Counted from the stretch's first letter, positions 10,392 through 22,676 are shown. The stretch: 64,000 nt of DNA from Pseudomonas helvetica (GCF_039908645.1 NZ_CP150917.1:5281501-5345500); one strand, 5' to 3'. The notes: generated by a model from the letters alone, not told the origin. Made by a program: numbers and translations.

Positions 10392-13300
10392 TCAAAAAGG
10401 TTTGTCGTAAGAGATTTTCGGCTCTTTCCACGGGCCTTTAATGGTGTATTTGACGCTGGCAAAGCGCGCTACGCGATCACCGATCAACTTGTCGATCAGA
10501 AACAGTGCACCGCCTACCGCAGGCGCACCGACGATCAGCGCAGCAATCGGCAGGTTGTTGGTCAATGGCAAGGTCACCAACAGGTTCGCATCGACCCTGT
10601 CACCCACAAGGTCCAGCGTACCGTTGAGTTCCAGGTTGCTCGACGGGCCAGTCATGATGATCGGCTCACGAGTGACGTAAACACCGTTGCTGGCCACCAG
10701 CAGGCCCTTGACCCGGTCATAACTCAGGCCTTTACCGAACAGGTCGGAGAAGTCCAGGCGCAAGCGACGGCCGATCGAGTTGAAGTTGAGCAGGCCAAAT
10801 ACCCGCAACGCCTGCGCGCCACCTTCGACTTCGACGAACTGACCTTTGCGCAGCGTCGCATCCAGGCTACCAGAGTAACGCTTGGGTCCGACCCAGGCCG
10901 GCGAGCCAGGCCAACGGCCGTCGATGTCCATATGGAACTCTTCGCTGGTCACTGTCGGTGCGAACCCCCAGCCCTTGAGCACGTCACCGAGGTTCTTGCC
11001 CTCAATGCGTCCCTTGTACCAACTGCTGGTGGATCCCGGCACACCTTCCCAGCCACCTGCGCCCTGCAACTGTATGCCTTTGAGGCCCAGATTCATGCTG
11101 TTGAAGGCAATGCCCTTGACGATCGGGCGGACCTTCAACGACCAGGCACCTACCAGGTCCGGGCCCTGAAACAACTGGTCAATACTGATATCCAGTGCAG
11201 GAATTTTCGTTGGGTCGACCGACGCCAGCGGGTCCGGTGCATTCTCGTCGGCCTGCACTTTCGGATCAGGCGCCGGCAAACGCACATATTGCAGGTTGAT
11301 CGCAATCGGCGCGGACTTGGCATCGGGAATCCCGACAGTGCCTTTGGCCTGCTGGCTATCGAGTTGCAATGCCCAGGCTGTCGGCTTGCGATCCAGTTGC
11401 AGGCGGGCCTGATCCAGCGTGGTACCAAACCCCGTGAGCTTGTCGACCTTGAAGTCTGCGCCACTGAGCAATTGCTTGGCGTTGCCGCCCGGATCCTTCC
11501 CGGCGTATCGATCAATCAGGGCTTTCCACGGTTCGACATCCAGCTCCGACAGCACGCCCCGTATACGCAGGCCTTTATCGCCCGGCAACAGTGCGTTGCC
11601 GTTACCCAGGAACAACTCGCCACGGCCATCGGCAAAATTGCCGCTGGGCGCCGCGTAAGTGAAGTCCGCCAGATCACCATAGTCGAGCCAGTAACGCCGT
11701 TCCGGCCCTTGCAGGGTCATGCGGAACACCGTGTCGCGGCCTTGCGCGGCGGGCATGCCGAACGGTGCCGGCAAGTCGACGACTACGCCCTTGAGGCTGG
11801 AACTGACCATCAATCGGCTGTCGGGGCCGTCGAGGTTGAGCTGCAACTGATAAGGGATCGTCCCGGAAACCGGCAACGGCTGAGTGATGTTCAGCCAATC
11901 GGTGAGTTTTTTCACCGCCACCTGGCCGCTGGCGGTGACCCGGGTGTTGAACTTGCCAGGGCTGCCATCGGCATAGATCTGTGCACTGATCGGTCGTTCA
12001 AAGGCCTGTGCCGTAATGTTCTGGCCACTGAGCCCCTTGGCACTGTCAAAACGGAAATCACCTTTGAGCTGCGTCAGCTCCAGCACAGGATCAGTCAATT
12101 TCAGACGCGACTTGGCGGTTTTGAAGTCGACCACAATCTTCGGCTCTTCGCCCTTGGCCAAGGGGATATCCAGTTTCAGGCTGCCCTGCAATTCACCCTC
12201 GCCCTGCCAACCGGCGAAGGTCGAACCGGTACCGATCGGTGCGTCCTGAAGAATCTTCAGGCCATCGCCCAGACCACCGTCGAAAGTGCCATCGAGGAAC
12301 AGGTGCGGGTTCTGTCCGGCAGGCGCATGGGGGATGTTGACGTAAATATCGTGAACCTGAGTGTCGAGCAACTGGCCCTTGCTGGCCAGAATGCGCACCC
12401 CACTGTCCTCGATGAACACATCGCCGCTGACCTTGCCGACATGCGGCCAACCCGGCTGGAAGGCCAGCTCGGCGTCATGCACTTTGAAAAACAGGCTGAT
12501 GCTGCGCGCCGCGGCGACCGCATCGTGGTTCAGCGAACCCTGGTACTGGAAGAAACCTTCATCCACCGCGCCTTTGAGAATCGCCGTGCGCAACCATTCA
12601 TCCAGCGCGGGGCTCAAGACCGTGGGCAGGTACTTGGCGGTGTAGCGTCCATCACCTTCCAGCAGACCGACCCGCAGGTCCATATAGTCTTCCTGGGTGT
12701 GATCGAAATGCAGGCGAATCAGGAAATCGCCGGCAATCTTGCCCTCTTCGCCCAGCACCTTCAGGTACGGCGCAATCAGGGTGAAACCTTGTTGATCGAG
12801 TTTCCAGGTCAGCCGGGCATTCGCCTGGATGTACTGCCATGGCTTGGCAAAGATCGGGTCCAGGTGCAGGGAAAAATCCTTGCTGTCCATGCGCAGCTCA
12901 CCCTTGCCGAGGTCACCGCTGATACTCCCGGAAACGTTACGCGCCGCCGGAGCACCGTGATAAGCATCAAACCCGACACGCTCCAGATTGGCGGCAAAAC
13001 TGAATTTGCTGTCATCGGTCGCCTCGGGCCGGACATCGATCAGCACGTTGCGCAACGCACCGGTGACCTTCAGCCGCTCGACCACCGTGGCAAAGTCCTT
13101 GGGCAGTGGTCCCAGGGCATTCAGTAACGGAGTGATCGGGGTGAGGTCGAAGCGGTCGGCTTGCAGGTGCCAGAGCTCGGAGGTCGTTTCAGTGGTCGCG
13201 GTCTGCTGAAGTTGCAGACGGGTTTCCCAGCGGATGTCCTCCAGGGTCATGGCCAGGGAATCGAACGACACCTGGAAACCTTCGGTATTGCGCTGGAAAT

Positions 13301-14195
13301 ACCCGTTGAGCGCCAGATTGTTGATCTGGATCGGCTTGCGTTCGGCGTAGGCACCGTTGAGTTGCGGTGCATTGAGACGAATCGCAGCACGCTGCAGGGC
13401 TCCCTTGCTCCAGTTAACCCAAAGCTCGCCACCGGCCTTGATCTCGGAAAAATTCCATTTCCCGGTCAGGCTCTCAGGCAACCATTTCGACCAATCACTC
13501 TGCGGCAAGCTCAGGTAGGCATCGATTTCAGCCTCTTTCCACTGACTGGCTTGAGTCCGGCTGCTCAGGCTCATGGCCAGCGGCTGGCCGTCAGGCAAGG
13601 TCAACCGGGCATCGAGGCGCTGCTGGCTGATACCGGTTTTAAGATTCAGGCCGACATAGGTCAGGGTCAGCGGCACGTGGTCGATCGGCAGCAAGGTGAT
13701 CTGGCTGTCGAGCACCGACAATTGCTCCACCATCTGCATGCGGTTGAGCAGTTGCTCGGGGTCCAGCGGCTGATTCTCCTGCACCGGCAAGCCTTCGAGC
13801 GCCCATTGCCCCTGCGGGCCCTGCTTGAGGCTGATCTTCAGGCCGTTGAGTTCCAGGTGTCCGATCCGCACCGCACGCGCCAGCAAGCTGGCCCAGACAT
13901 TCGGCACCACCCGCACCTGATCCAGGTGCAAGGCATTGGCACCCTCGCCGACCACCACGTCATGTGCCAGCAAAATTGGCGCCATGCCACTCCAGCGGCC
14001 TTCCAGGCGGCCGATGTGCAACGGCATGCCCAGCGCTTCTCGAGCCTTGGCTTCGACATCCGCGCGATACTCGGCCACCAACGGAATGAACTCACGACCG
14101 AGGCTGCTGTAAAGCGCCGCCAGCACCAGCAATAATGCGCAAAGCCCCAGCCCCCAGCGGGTCAACGTGGTCAAGATGCGGATCAGACGATCCAT
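10392..14195 (-). CDS. yhdP: YhdP-family giant AsmA-like envelope protein
   Basis: 1267 residues. An N-terminal membrane anchor (about residues 12-30) is followed by a very long periplasmic beta-rich domain of the DUF3971/AsmA-like_2 type. YhdP-class proteins are thought to form hydrophobic grooves that move phospholipid between the membranes, redundantly with TamB and YdbH in E. coli. The C-terminus holds the conserved AsmA tail with a hydrophobic segment (LPIAALIVGAPAVGGALFLI). It lies between rng and the nitrilase gene. Confidence 0.93.
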   Translation of the reverse strand: MDRLIRILTTLTRWGLGLCALLLVLAALYSSLGREFIPLVAEYRADVEAKAREALGMPLHIGRLEGRWSGMAPILLAHDVVVGEGANALHLDQVRVVPNVWASLLARAVRIGHLELNGLKISLKQGPQGQWALEGLPVQENQPLDPEQLLNRMQMVEQLSVLDSQITLLPIDHVPLTLTYVGLNLKTGISQQRLDARLTLPDGQPLAMSLSSRTQASQWKEAEIDAYLSLPQSDWSKWLPESLTGKWNFSEIKAGGELWVNWSKGALQRAAIRLNAPQLNGAYAERKPIQINNLALNGYFQRNTEGFQVSFDSLAMTLEDIRWETRLQLQQTATTETTSELWHLQADRFDLTPITPLLNALGPLPKDFATVVERLKVTGALRNVLIDVRPEATDDSKFSFAANLERVGFDAYHGAPAARNVSGSISGDLGKGELRMDSKDFSLHLDPIFAKPWQYIQANARLTWKLDQQGFTLIAPYLKVLGEEGKIAGDFLIRLHFDHTQEDYMDLRVGLLEGDGRYTAKYLPTVLSPALDEWLRTAILKGAVDEGFFQYQGSLNHDAVAAARSISLFFKVHDAELAFQPGWPHVGKVSGDVFIEDSGVRILASKGQLLDTQVHDIYVNIPHAPAGQNPHLFLDGTFDGGLGDGLKILQDAPIGTGSTFAGWQGEGELQGSLKLDIPLAKGEEPKIVVDFKTAKSRLKLTDPVLELTQLKGDFRFDSAKGLSGQNITAQAFERPISAQIYADGSPGKFNTRVTASGQVAVKKLTDWLNITQPLPVSGTIPYQLQLNLDGPDSRLMVSSSLKGVVVDLPAPFGMPAAQGRDTVFRMTLQGPERRYWLDYGDLADFTYAAPSGNFADGRGELFLGNGNALLPGDKGLRIRGVLSELDVEPWKALIDRYAGKDPGGNAKQLLSGADFKVDKLTGFGTTLDQARLQLDRKPTAWALQLDSQQAKGTVGIPDAKSAPIAINLQYVRLPAPDPKVQADENAPDPLASVDPTKIPALDISIDQLFQGPDLVGAWSLKVRPIVKGIAFNSMNLGLKGIQLQGAGGWEGVPGSTSSWYKGRIEGKNLGDVLKGWGFAPTVTSEEFHMDIDGRWPGSPAWVGPKRYSGSLDATLRKGQFVEVEGGAQALRVFGLLNFNSIGRRLRLDFSDLFGKGLSYDRVKGLLVASNGVYVTREPIIMTGPSSNLELNGTLDLVGDRVDANLLVTLPLTNNLPIAALIVGAPAVGGALFLIDKLIGDRVARFASVKYTIKGPWKEPKISYDKPF

Positions 14196-14264
14196 GTCAG
14201 TTGGCTCCCATGGCGAAATCGTGCAGCAAGCTGAGGCCGGCCGTTAGTAATGAAACACAGCGGA

Positions 14265-15722
14265 TCAGAGCAGCACCACGTCGTATTGTTCCTGGGAGTA
14301 CATGGTTTCCACCTGAAAACGAATGGTTCGCCCGATAAAACCTTCAAGTTCCGCGACATTACCCGACTCTTCGTCAAGCAACCGATCAACCACTTTCTGG
14401 TTAGCCAGTACACGATAGCCTTCAGCCTGATAGGCGCGAGCTTCACGCAGGATCTCCCGGAAGATTTCATAACACACGGTTTCCGGGGTCTTGAGCTTGC
14501 CACGGCCCTGGCAACTGCTGCACGGTTCGCAGAGCACTTGCTCGAGGCTTTCGCGCGTACGCTTGCGCGTCATCTGCACCAGGCCCAACTCGGTGATGCC
14601 GATGATGTTGGTCTTGGCGTGATCGCGCTCCAGCTGTTTCTCAAGCGTACGCAGCACCTGGCGCTGATGTTCCTCATCTTCCATGTCGATGAAGTCGATG
14701 ATGATGATCCCGCCCAGATTGCGCAGGCGCAGTTGCCGGGCAATCGCGGTGGCCGCTTCCAGGTTGGTTTTGAAGATGGTTTCTTCAAGATTGCGGTGCC
14801 CGACGAAAGCGCCGGTGTTCACATCGATGGTGCTCATGGCTTCTGCCGGGTCGACCACCAGATAGCCGCCGGACTTGAGCGGCACTTTGCGCTCAAGGGC
14901 CTTTTGAATTTCATCCTCGACACCATACAGATCGAAAATCGGTCGCTCGCCCGGGTAATGCTCCAGGCGGTCGGCGATCTCCGGCATCAGCTCGGCAACG
15001 AACTGCGTGGTTTTCTGGAAGGTTTCCCGCGAGTCGATACGAATTTTCTCGATTTTCGGGCTGACCAGATCGCGCAAGGTCCGCAGGGCCAGGCCGAGGT
15101 CTTCGTAGATTACGTTCGGCGCGCTGACTGTCTTGATCTGCGTGCCAATTTGATCCCAGAGGCGGCGCAGGTAGCGAATGTCCATCAAGATCTCATCGGC
15201 ACCGGCGCCTTCAGCCGCGGTGCGCAGAATAAAACCGCCGGCCTCCTTGATGCCTTCCTTCGCGACACAATCGGTGACCACTTGCTTGAGGCGCTCGCGC
15301 TCGGTTTCATCCTCGATTTTCAGCGAAATACCGACATGAGCCGTGCGCGGCATGTACACCAGATAGCGCGAGGGAATCGACAATTGGGTCGTCAGGCGCG
15401 CGCCCTTGGAGCCGATCGGATCCTTGGTGACCTGCACCACCAGGCTCTGGCCTTCATGCACCAGCGCGCTGATGCTTTCCACCGCCGGGCCTTCACGCAG
15501 GGAGATTTCCGAGGCGTGGATAAAGGCTGCCCGGTCCAGACCGATATCGACGAATGCCGCCTGCATGCCTGGCAGAACGCGAACGACCTTGCCTTTATAA
15601 ATGTTGCCGACAATCCCGCGACGCTGGGTGCGCTCGACATGAACCTCTTGCAGGACACCGTTTTCGACCACCGCCACGCGCGACTCCATCGGCGTGATGT
15701 TGATCAGAATCTCTTCACTCAT
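14265..15722 (-). CDS. rng: RNase G
   Basis: 485 residues. RNase G is an endoribonuclease that matures the 5' end of 16S rRNA and turns over some mRNAs. The N-terminal S1-like domain, catalytic aspartates in VVDPAEAMSTIDVNTGAF and IIIDFIDMED, and the zinc-link cysteines in CEPCSSCQGRGK are visible. It lacks the long C-terminal scaffold of RNase E. The start at 15722 (MSEEILIN) is the family start; an in-frame ATG at 15743 would add seven residues. Confidence 0.96.
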   Translation of the reverse strand: MSEEILINITPMESRVAVVENGVLQEVHVERTQRRGIVGNIYKGKVVRVLPGMQAAFVDIGLDRAAFIHASEISLREGPAVESISALVHEGQSLVVQVTKDPIGSKGARLTTQLSIPSRYLVYMPRTAHVGISLKIEDETERERLKQVVTDCVAKEGIKEAGGFILRTAAEGAGADEILMDIRYLRRLWDQIGTQIKTVSAPNVIYEDLGLALRTLRDLVSPKIEKIRIDSRETFQKTTQFVAELMPEIADRLEHYPGERPIFDLYGVEDEIQKALERKVPLKSGGYLVVDPAEAMSTIDVNTGAFVGHRNLEETIFKTNLEAATAIARQLRLRNLGGIIIIDFIDMEDEEHQRQVLRTLEKQLERDHAKTNIIGITELGLVQMTRKRTRESLEQVLCEPCSSCQGRGKLKTPETVCYEIFREILREARAYQAEGYRVLANQKVVDRLLDEESGNVAELEGFIGRTIRFQVETMYSQEQYDVVLL

Positions 15723-15767
15723 GGCAGGGTCTCGTTCAGGCATATTCACGATTATGGCCGCATCAAA

Positions 15768-16388
15768 TCAGTACGGCGCTTGGCGCGCGACAAGGTTTTG
15801 CCAACAGGGTATGCCGAAATGGCCGAGCAGTTCCGCGGTTTCGCACAGCGGCAGGCCAACCACGGCGGAATAACTGCCGTTGAGTGCCGCGACAAACACT
15901 GCACCAAGGCCCTGAATGCCATAGCCGCCAGCCTTGTCCTGTGGCTCGCCGCTGGCCCAGTAGGCCGCTGCCTCTTTATGACTGATGAAGCGAAAACGCA
16001 CCAGACTACGCACCACGCGTGATTCGCAATACTGGCCATCAAGCACGGCGATGGCGGTCAGCACCTCATGTTCACGCCCCGACAGGTTCATCAACATGCT
16101 CAGCCCTTCGGCCTCGTCGAGCGGTTTGCCAAGTATCTGCCCATCGAGCACCACAGCCGTATCGGCACCCAACACACAAATGGGTGCCCCCGGTTGGTTG
16201 AGCGCCAGCAGTGCACGACCAGCCTGGGCCTTGGCGCGCGCCAGACGCTCGACATAGGCCGCCGGGGACTCGTTAGTCAAAGGGGTTTCATCGATGTCCG
16301 CGCTGATGGCGGTGAACGGCACGCCGATCTGCGTGAGCAGTTCACGCCGACGCGGCGAGCCTGAGGCGAGGAATAGCGGATTCATCAA
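15768..16388 (-). CDS. maf: Maf-family nucleoside triphosphate pyrophosphatase (dTTP/UTP type)
   Basis: 206 residues. Maf proteins hydrolyse non-canonical and some canonical nucleotides to monophosphates and affect cell division. The N-terminal motif [12 protein letters not shown] and the central [14 protein letters not shown] are diagnostic. It sits between mreD and rng, its usual place in pseudomonads. Either of the first two methionines could be the start. Confidence 0.94.
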   Translation of the reverse strand: MMNPLFLASGSPRRRELLTQIGVPFTAISADIDETPLTNESPAAYVERLARAKAQAGRALLALNQPGAPICVLGADTAVVLDGQILGKPLDEAEGLSMLMNLSGREHEVLTAIAVLDGQYCESRVVRSLVRFRFISHKEAAAYWASGEPQDKAGGYGIQGLGAVFVAALNGSYSAVVGLPLCETAELLGHFGIPCWQNLVARQAPY

Positions 16389-16428
16389 GACATCTCCCTG
16401 TCGAGGTGCGGGCTAATGCCTGACCGAA

Positions 16429-16911
16429 TTAATTGATTTTGTAGCGGCGGCTTAACCCACGCAATCCAAAACTGACCCAGGGCCAGAGCAAGGCGCTGAT
16501 CAGTGCAGGCAAAAGTACGGCCAGCGTCTGACGGTTACCGGTCAAGGCGCTGAGCCACAATTGCAGCAGTTGTGCGAGTCCCAGGATCACCAGGATCACC
16601 AGGCTTTGTTGCCACATCGGAAACATCCGCAAACGCGGTCGCAGCGTCATGATCAAAAAGGTGATCAGGGTCAGAATCAGTGCGTTGTGTCCCAGCAAGG
16701 TGCCGAACAGCACGTCTTGCGCCATGCCCAGACACCAGGCCGTGAGCATCCCGACTTTCTGCGGCACTTCCAATGCCCAATACGCCAACGGTAGCGCGAG
16801 GAACATCGGACGCAAAATCTCGACGTGCGGGAACGGTACGATACTGAGCAACAAGCCGATGACAAACGTCAGCCAGATCATCCAGCCATTACGGGAGCGG
16901 GTGCTGGCCAT
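16429..16911 (-). CDS. mreD: MreD, rod-shape membrane protein
   Basis: 160 residues, almost entirely hydrophobic with about five transmembrane helices. MreD works with MreC, RodA and PBP2 in the elongasome that inserts sidewall peptidoglycan under MreB control. It shares a base with the mreC stop codon, so translation is coupled. Confidence 0.95.
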   Translation of the reverse strand: MASTRSRNGWMIWLTFVIGLLLSIVPFPHVEILRPMFLALPLAYWALEVPQKVGMLTAWCLGMAQDVLFGTLLGHNALILTLITFLIMTLRPRLRMFPMWQQSLVILVILGLAQLLQLWLSALTGNRQTLAVLLPALISALLWPWVSFGLRGLSRRYKIN

Positions 16912-18005
16912 TATTCTCTACCCTGAGTGGTGGCTGCAGGCGCCGCGGCAGGCGGTTTGGCCGCCGCCGGCTTGGCGACCGCTGCCGGTTTGACTGCTGC
17001 GGAATGCGCAGCAGGCTTGGCCGGGGTCGAAGGTTTGCTCGCAGGCTTGGCCGCCGCGGGTGTTGCGGTTGCTGGAGCAACTGCAGTGGCGGCTGGCGCC
17101 GGGGCAACTGCGGCAGCAGGTTTTGGCACGGTGGCTGGCACAAATGCCGCACCGCCGGGATGCTGATCTGCGTCCTGGGCCTGAGCAGCTTCGTTGGCAC
17201 GCTCTTCCGGGGTGCGGCTATCGCTGAACACCAGCAACATGTAACGACTGCGGTTGAGCGCTGCGGTCGGTACCGCACGCACGATGGCGAACGGCTGGCC
17301 GGAATCGTGGATCACTTCCTTGACAGTCGCCACCGGGTAACCGGCCGGGAAACGCTGGCCAAGACCGGAACTCACCAGCAAGTCGCCTTCTTTAATGTCA
17401 GCCGTGTCCGCCACGTGACGCAATTCCAGGCGTTCCGGGTTGCCGGTACCGCTGGCAATCGCCCGCAAACCGTTACGGTTCACTTGCACGGGAATGCTGT
17501 GGGTGGTGTCAGTCAGCAACAACACCCGCGAGGTGTAAGGCATCAGCTCGACCACCTGCCCCATCAGCCCACGGGCATCGAGCACCGGTTGGCCGAGCAC
17601 CACGCCGTCGCGCTCACCCTTGTTGATGATGATGCGATGAGTGAAGGGATTGGGATCGACGCCGATCAACTCGGCCACTTCGACCTTCTCATTGACCAGT
17701 GCCGACGAGTTGAGCAACTCGCGCAGCCGAACGTTCTGCTCGGTCAAGGCCGCAAGCTTTTGCATGCGCCCCTGCAGCAGCAGGTTTTCAGTCTTGAGTT
17801 TTTCGTTTTCGGCGACCAGTTCGGTACGGCTGCCAAATTGACTGCTCACCCCCTGCCACAACCGCTCCGGCAGGTCGGTGATCCAATAGGCGTCCATCAA
17901 GACCAGCGACATCTGACTGCGCGCAGGCTTGAGCACTTCAAAGCGGGCATCGACCACCATCAGCGCGACCGATAGCACGGCCAGCACCAGAAAGCGCACG
18001 CCCAT
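16911..18005 (-). CDS. mreC: MreC, rod-shape periplasmic scaffold
   Basis: 364 residues. One N-terminal membrane helix is followed by a coiled coil at about residues 65-110 and the beta-rich MreC core. MreC activates PBP2/RodA in the elongasome. The last 80 residues are an Ala/Pro/Lys-rich low-complexity tail, which is longer than the E. coli protein and typical of pseudomonads. It is separated from mreB by about 170 bases holding a hairpin. Confidence 0.95.
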   Translation of the reverse strand: MGVRFLVLAVLSVALMVVDARFEVLKPARSQMSLVLMDAYWITDLPERLWQGVSSQFGSRTELVAENEKLKTENLLLQGRMQKLAALTEQNVRLRELLNSSALVNEKVEVAELIGVDPNPFTHRIIINKGERDGVVLGQPVLDARGLMGQVVELMPYTSRVLLLTDTTHSIPVQVNRNGLRAIASGTGNPERLELRHVADTADIKEGDLLVSSGLGQRFPAGYPVATVKEVIHDSGQPFAIVRAVPTAALNRSRYMLLVFSDSRTPEERANEAAQAQDADQHPGGAAFVPATVPKPAAAVAPAPAATAVAPATATPAAAKPASKPSTPAKPAAHSAAVKPAAVAKPAAAKPPAAAPAATTQGRE

Positions 18006-18120
18006 TGAGGGGCCTTTGGCGAAAAGCGGTTTAATAAGCCGCTCCTCCCAGGCAAATGTTCTCTTTATTCATACGCCATCAAACCGGCCTGGATGCAGAC
18101 TGACAGAAGATAAACGCCAA

Positions 18121-18146
18121 CAGGCAGCACTGCAAAGTGCTGCCTG
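18121..18146 (-). other. Hairpin between mreB and mreC
   Basis: CAGGCAGCACT and its exact complement flank a GCAA loop, an 11-bp perfect stem 33 bases after the mreB stop. No T-run follows on the minus strand. It may act as a partial attenuator or RNA stabiliser that keeps mreB expression above mreCD; that role is an inference. Confidence 0.55.
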
Positions 18147-18178
18147 CGCGCGAAACAGCATAGAAGCCTCCCGCGAAA

Positions 18179-19228
<1,050 letters not shown>

Positions 19229-19426
19229 CTAGGCAACGCGTGGGTAAAAAAGTGCGGCAAACTCTAACAACGACAGGGATTTTGGGCAAGGCGCCAATAT
19301 GTTAAATTGGCCGCTTTTCTGTGCACCAACCCCCACAATCGCGGCCTTATGACCGTAGAAATGCGGTAGTGTTCCGACAATCTAACACACGGACAGCGTC
19401 CGTTCTGTTTTCCACTGGAGAATCCC

Positions 19427-19714
19427 ATGGCGCTTGAACGCTCCGACGTGGAAAAAATCGCTCATCTGGCCTGCCTTGGCCTTAATGATGCCGATCTTCC
19501 ACACATCACTTCGGCCCTGAACAGCATTCTCGGGCTGGTCGACGAAATGCAGGCTGTCAATACCGACGGTATCGAGCCTCTGGCCCACCCGCTGGAAGCC
19601 AGTCAGCGCCTGCGCGCAGACGTCGTGACCGAGTCCAATCACCGCGAGGCCTATCAGTCCATCGCACCAGCGGTCGAAAACGGCCTGTATCTGGTTCCGA
19701 AAGTCATCGACTAA
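19427..19714 (+). CDS. gatC: GatC, Asp/Glu-tRNA amidotransferase subunit C
   Basis: 95 residues. GatC clamps GatA to GatB in the complex that turns misacylated Glu-tRNA(Gln) and Asp-tRNA(Asn) into the correct aminoacyl-tRNAs. The conserved segments are [12 protein letters not shown] and a C-terminal [15 protein letters not shown] ribosome site precedes the ATG. It starts the gatCAB operon, divergent from mreB across 210 bases. Confidence 0.96.
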   Translation: MALERSDVEKIAHLACLGLNDADLPHITSALNSILGLVDEMQAVNTDGIEPLAHPLEASQRLRADVVTESNHREAYQSIAPAVENGLYLVPKVID

Positions 19715-19730
19715 AGGGAAAGAGCCTGCA

Positions 19731-21182
19731 ATGCATCAATTGACTCTGGCCGAGATCGCCCGCGGACTCGCCGATAAAAAGTTTTCTTCCGAAGAGCTGA
19801 CCAAAGTGCTGCTGGCGCGTATCGCCCAGCTCGACCCTCAGCTCAACAGCTTCATCAGCCTCACCGAAGACCTCGCACTCTCGCAGGCGAAAGCCGCGGA
19901 CGTACGCCGGGCCAATGGTGAGAGCGGCGCCCTGCTCGGTGCGCCGATCGCTCATAAAGACCTGTTCTGCACCCAGGGCATCCGCACCAGCTGCGGCTCG
20001 AAGATGCTCGACAACTTCAAGGCGCCGTATGACGCCACCGTGGTCGCCAAGCTGGCCGCTGCCGGGGCCGTGACCCTGGGCAAGACCAACATGGACGAAT
20101 TCGCCATGGGCTCGGCCAACGAATCGAGCTACTACGGCGCGGTGAAAAACCCGTGGAACCTGGAGCACGTACCCGGCGGTTCGTCCGGCGGTTCGGCGGC
20201 GGCCGTTGCCGCTCGCCTGTTGCCAGCAGCGACAGCCACCGACACCGGCGGTTCTATCCGACAGCCGGCCGCCTTCACCAACCTCACCGGTCTGAAACCG
20301 ACGTACGGTCGTGTTTCGCGCTGGGGCATGATCGCTTACGCGTCCAGCCTCGATCAGGGTGGCCCATTGGCGCGCACCGCTGAAGACTGCGCGATCCTGC
20401 TGCAAGGGATGGCCGGTTTCGACCCGAAAGACTCCACCAGCATCGACGAACCCGTGCCGGACTACAGCGCCGGCCTCAACGGTTCGCTGCAAGGCCTGCG
20501 CATCGGCGTGCCGAAGGAATACTTCAGCGCAGGTCTCGACCCGCGTATCGCCGAGTTGATCCACAACAGCGTCAAGGAGCTGGAAAAGCTCGGCGCGGTG
20601 GTCAAGGAAATCAGCCTGCCGAACATGCAGCACGCGATTCCTGCGTACTACGTGATCGCCCCGGCCGAAGCCTCCTCCAACCTGTCGCGTTTCGATGGCG
20701 TGCGTTTCGGTTATCGCTGCGAAAACCCGAAAGACCTGACCGACCTCTACAAGCGTTCGCGCGGCGAGGGTTTCGGCCCGGAAGTGCAGCGTCGGATCAT
20801 GGTCGGTGCCTACGCGCTGTCGGCCGGTTACTACGATGCCTACTACCTGAAGGCGCAAAAAATCCGTCGCCTGGTGAAAAACGATTTCATGGCAGCCTTT
20901 AATGAAGTCGACATCATCCTCGGCCCAACCACGCCGAACCCGGCCTGGAAACTCGGCGCCAAGAACAGCGACCCGGTCGCTGCGTACCTGGAAGACGTCT
21001 ACACCATCACCGCCAACCTCGCGGGCCTGCCGGGCTTGTCGATGCCAGCCGGTTTCGTCGATGGTCTGCCGGTTGGCGTGCAATTGCTCGCCCCGTATTT
21101 CCAGGAAGGCCGTCTGTTGAACGTCGCCCACCAGTATCAGCTCAACACTGACTGGCACACCCGCACCCCGACAGGCTTCTGA
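19731..21182 (+). CDS. gatA: GatA, Asp/Glu-tRNA amidotransferase subunit A
   Basis: 483 residues, amidase-signature family. GatA releases ammonia from glutamine for the transamidation. The Ser-cisSer-Lys triad is visible as Lys76 (IAHKDLF), Ser151 ([10 protein letters not shown]) and Ser175 (DTGGSIRQP). It lies 16 bases after gatC and 10 before gatB. Confidence 0.98.
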   Translation: MHQLTLAEIARGLADKKFSSEELTKVLLARIAQLDPQLNSFISLTEDLALSQAKAADVRRANGESGALLGAPIAHKDLFCTQGIRTSCGSKMLDNFKAPYDATVVAKLAAAGAVTLGKTNMDEFAMGSANESSYYGAVKNPWNLEHVPGGSSGGSAAAVAARLLPAATATDTGGSIRQPAAFTNLTGLKPTYGRVSRWGMIAYASSLDQGGPLARTAEDCAILLQGMAGFDPKDSTSIDEPVPDYSAGLNGSLQGLRIGVPKEYFSAGLDPRIAELIHNSVKELEKLGAVVKEISLPNMQHAIPAYYVIAPAEASSNLSRFDGVRFGYRCENPKDLTDLYKRSRGEGFGPEVQRRIMVGAYALSAGYYDAYYLKAQKIRRLVKNDFMAAFNEVDIILGPTTPNPAWKLGAKNSDPVAAYLEDVYTITANLAGLPGLSMPAGFVDGLPVGVQLLAPYFQEGRLLNVAHQYQLNTDWHTRTPTGF

Positions 21183-21192
21183 GGAGAAACAC

Positions 21193-22638
21193 ATGCAATG
21201 GGAAGTCGTGATCGGGCTGGAGATTCATACCCAGCTCGCCACCCAATCGAAGATATTCTCCGGCAGCGCCACCACGTTTGGCTCTGAGCCCAATACCCAG
21301 GCCAGCCTGGTAGACCTGGGCATGCCCGGCGTACTGCCGGTGCTGAACCAGGAAGCGGTGCGCATGGCGGTGATGTTCGGCCTGGCGATTGACGCCGAAA
21401 TCGGCCAGCACAACGTGTTCGCCCGCAAGAACTACTTCTATCCGGACCTTCCGAAGGGCTACCAGATCAGCCAGATGGAGTTGCCGATCGTCGGCAAGGG
21501 CCACCTGGACATCCCGCTGGAAGACGGCACGGTCAAACGCGTCGGCATCACCCGCGCGCACCTGGAAGAAGACGCCGGTAAAAGCCTGCATGAAGAATTC
21601 AACGGCGCCACCGGCATCGACCTGAACCGTGCCGGCACGCCGTTGCTGGAGATCGTTTCCGAACCGGACATGCGCAGCGCCAAGGAAGCCGTGGCCTACG
21701 TCAAGGCGATCCACGCGCTGGTGCGTTATCTGGGCATCTGCGACGGCAACATGGCCGAAGGTTCGCTGCGTTGCGACTGCAACGTGTCGATCCGTCCAAA
21801 AGGCCAGGTCGAGTTCGGCACGCGCTGCGAGATCAAGAACGTCAACTCGTTCCGTTTCATCGAGAAGGCGATCAACACCGAAGTGCGTCGCCAGATCGAA
21901 CTGATCGAAGACGGCGGCAAGGTGATCCAGCAGACGCGCCTGTACGACCCGAACAAAGACGAAACCCGCGCCATGCGCAGCAAAGAGGAAGCCAACGACT
22001 ACCGTTACTTCCCCGATCCGGACCTGTTGCCGGTGGTCATCGAGGACTCGTTCCTCAATGACATCCGCGCCACCCTGCCGGAATTGCCACCGCAAAAACG
22101 CGAGCGCTTCCAGGAGCAGTTCGGCCTGTCGGTCTACGATGCCAGCGTATTGGCCTCGAGCCGCGAGCAAGCGGACTACTTCGAAAAAGTCGTGAGTATC
22201 GCCGGTGACGCCAAACTGGCAGCCAACTGGGTCATGGTCGAACTGGGCAGCCTGCTGAACAAGCAAGGCCTGGAAATCGACGAAGCACCGGTCTCGGCCG
22301 AGCAGTTGGGCGGGATGCTGTTGCGCATCAAGGACAACACCATCTCCGGCAAAATCGCCAAGACCGTGTTCGAAGCCATGGCCAACGGCGAAGGCAGCGC
22401 CGACGAGATCATCGACAAGCGCGGCTTGAAGCAGGTCACCGACAGCGGCGCAATCTCGGCCGTACTCGATGAAATGCTCGCAGCCAACGCCGAACAGGTT
22501 GAACAGTACCGCGCGGCAGACGAAGCCAAACGCGGCAAGATGTTCGGCTTCTTCGTCGGCCAGGCGATGAAAGCCTCCAAAGGCAAAGCCAACCCGCAAC
22601 AGGTCAACGAACTGCTGAAAAGCAAGCTCGAGGGCTGA
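21193..22638 (+). CDS. gatB: GatB, Asp/Glu-tRNA amidotransferase subunit B
   Basis: 481 residues. GatB binds the misacylated tRNA and activates the side-chain carboxylate with ATP. The N-terminal [13 protein letters not shown], the catalytic core around [14 protein letters not shown], and the C-terminal tRNA-binding YqeY-like tail are visible. It is the last gene of gatCAB, followed by a REP pair. Confidence 0.98.
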   Translation: MQWEVVIGLEIHTQLATQSKIFSGSATTFGSEPNTQASLVDLGMPGVLPVLNQEAVRMAVMFGLAIDAEIGQHNVFARKNYFYPDLPKGYQISQMELPIVGKGHLDIPLEDGTVKRVGITRAHLEEDAGKSLHEEFNGATGIDLNRAGTPLLEIVSEPDMRSAKEAVAYVKAIHALVRYLGICDGNMAEGSLRCDCNVSIRPKGQVEFGTRCEIKNVNSFRFIEKAINTEVRRQIELIEDGGKVIQQTRLYDPNKDETRAMRSKEEANDYRYFPDPDLLPVVIEDSFLNDIRATLPELPPQKRERFQEQFGLSVYDASVLASSREQADYFEKVVSIAGDAKLAANWVMVELGSLLNKQGLEIDEAPVSAEQLGGMLLRIKDNTISGKIAKTVFEAMANGEGSADEIIDKRGLKQVTDSGAISAVLDEMLAANAEQVEQYRAADEAKRGKMFGFFVGQAMKASKGKANPQQVNELLKSKLEG

Positions 22639-22676
22639 CCGGAATGGAGCCAGCTCTGACTACTGGCTCAATTCCC

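Noticed and set aside
10932..13127. 731-codon open frame on the plus strand
   Set aside because: It lies wholly antisense to yhdP, has no ribosome site and a low-complexity composition typical of GC-rich shadow frames.
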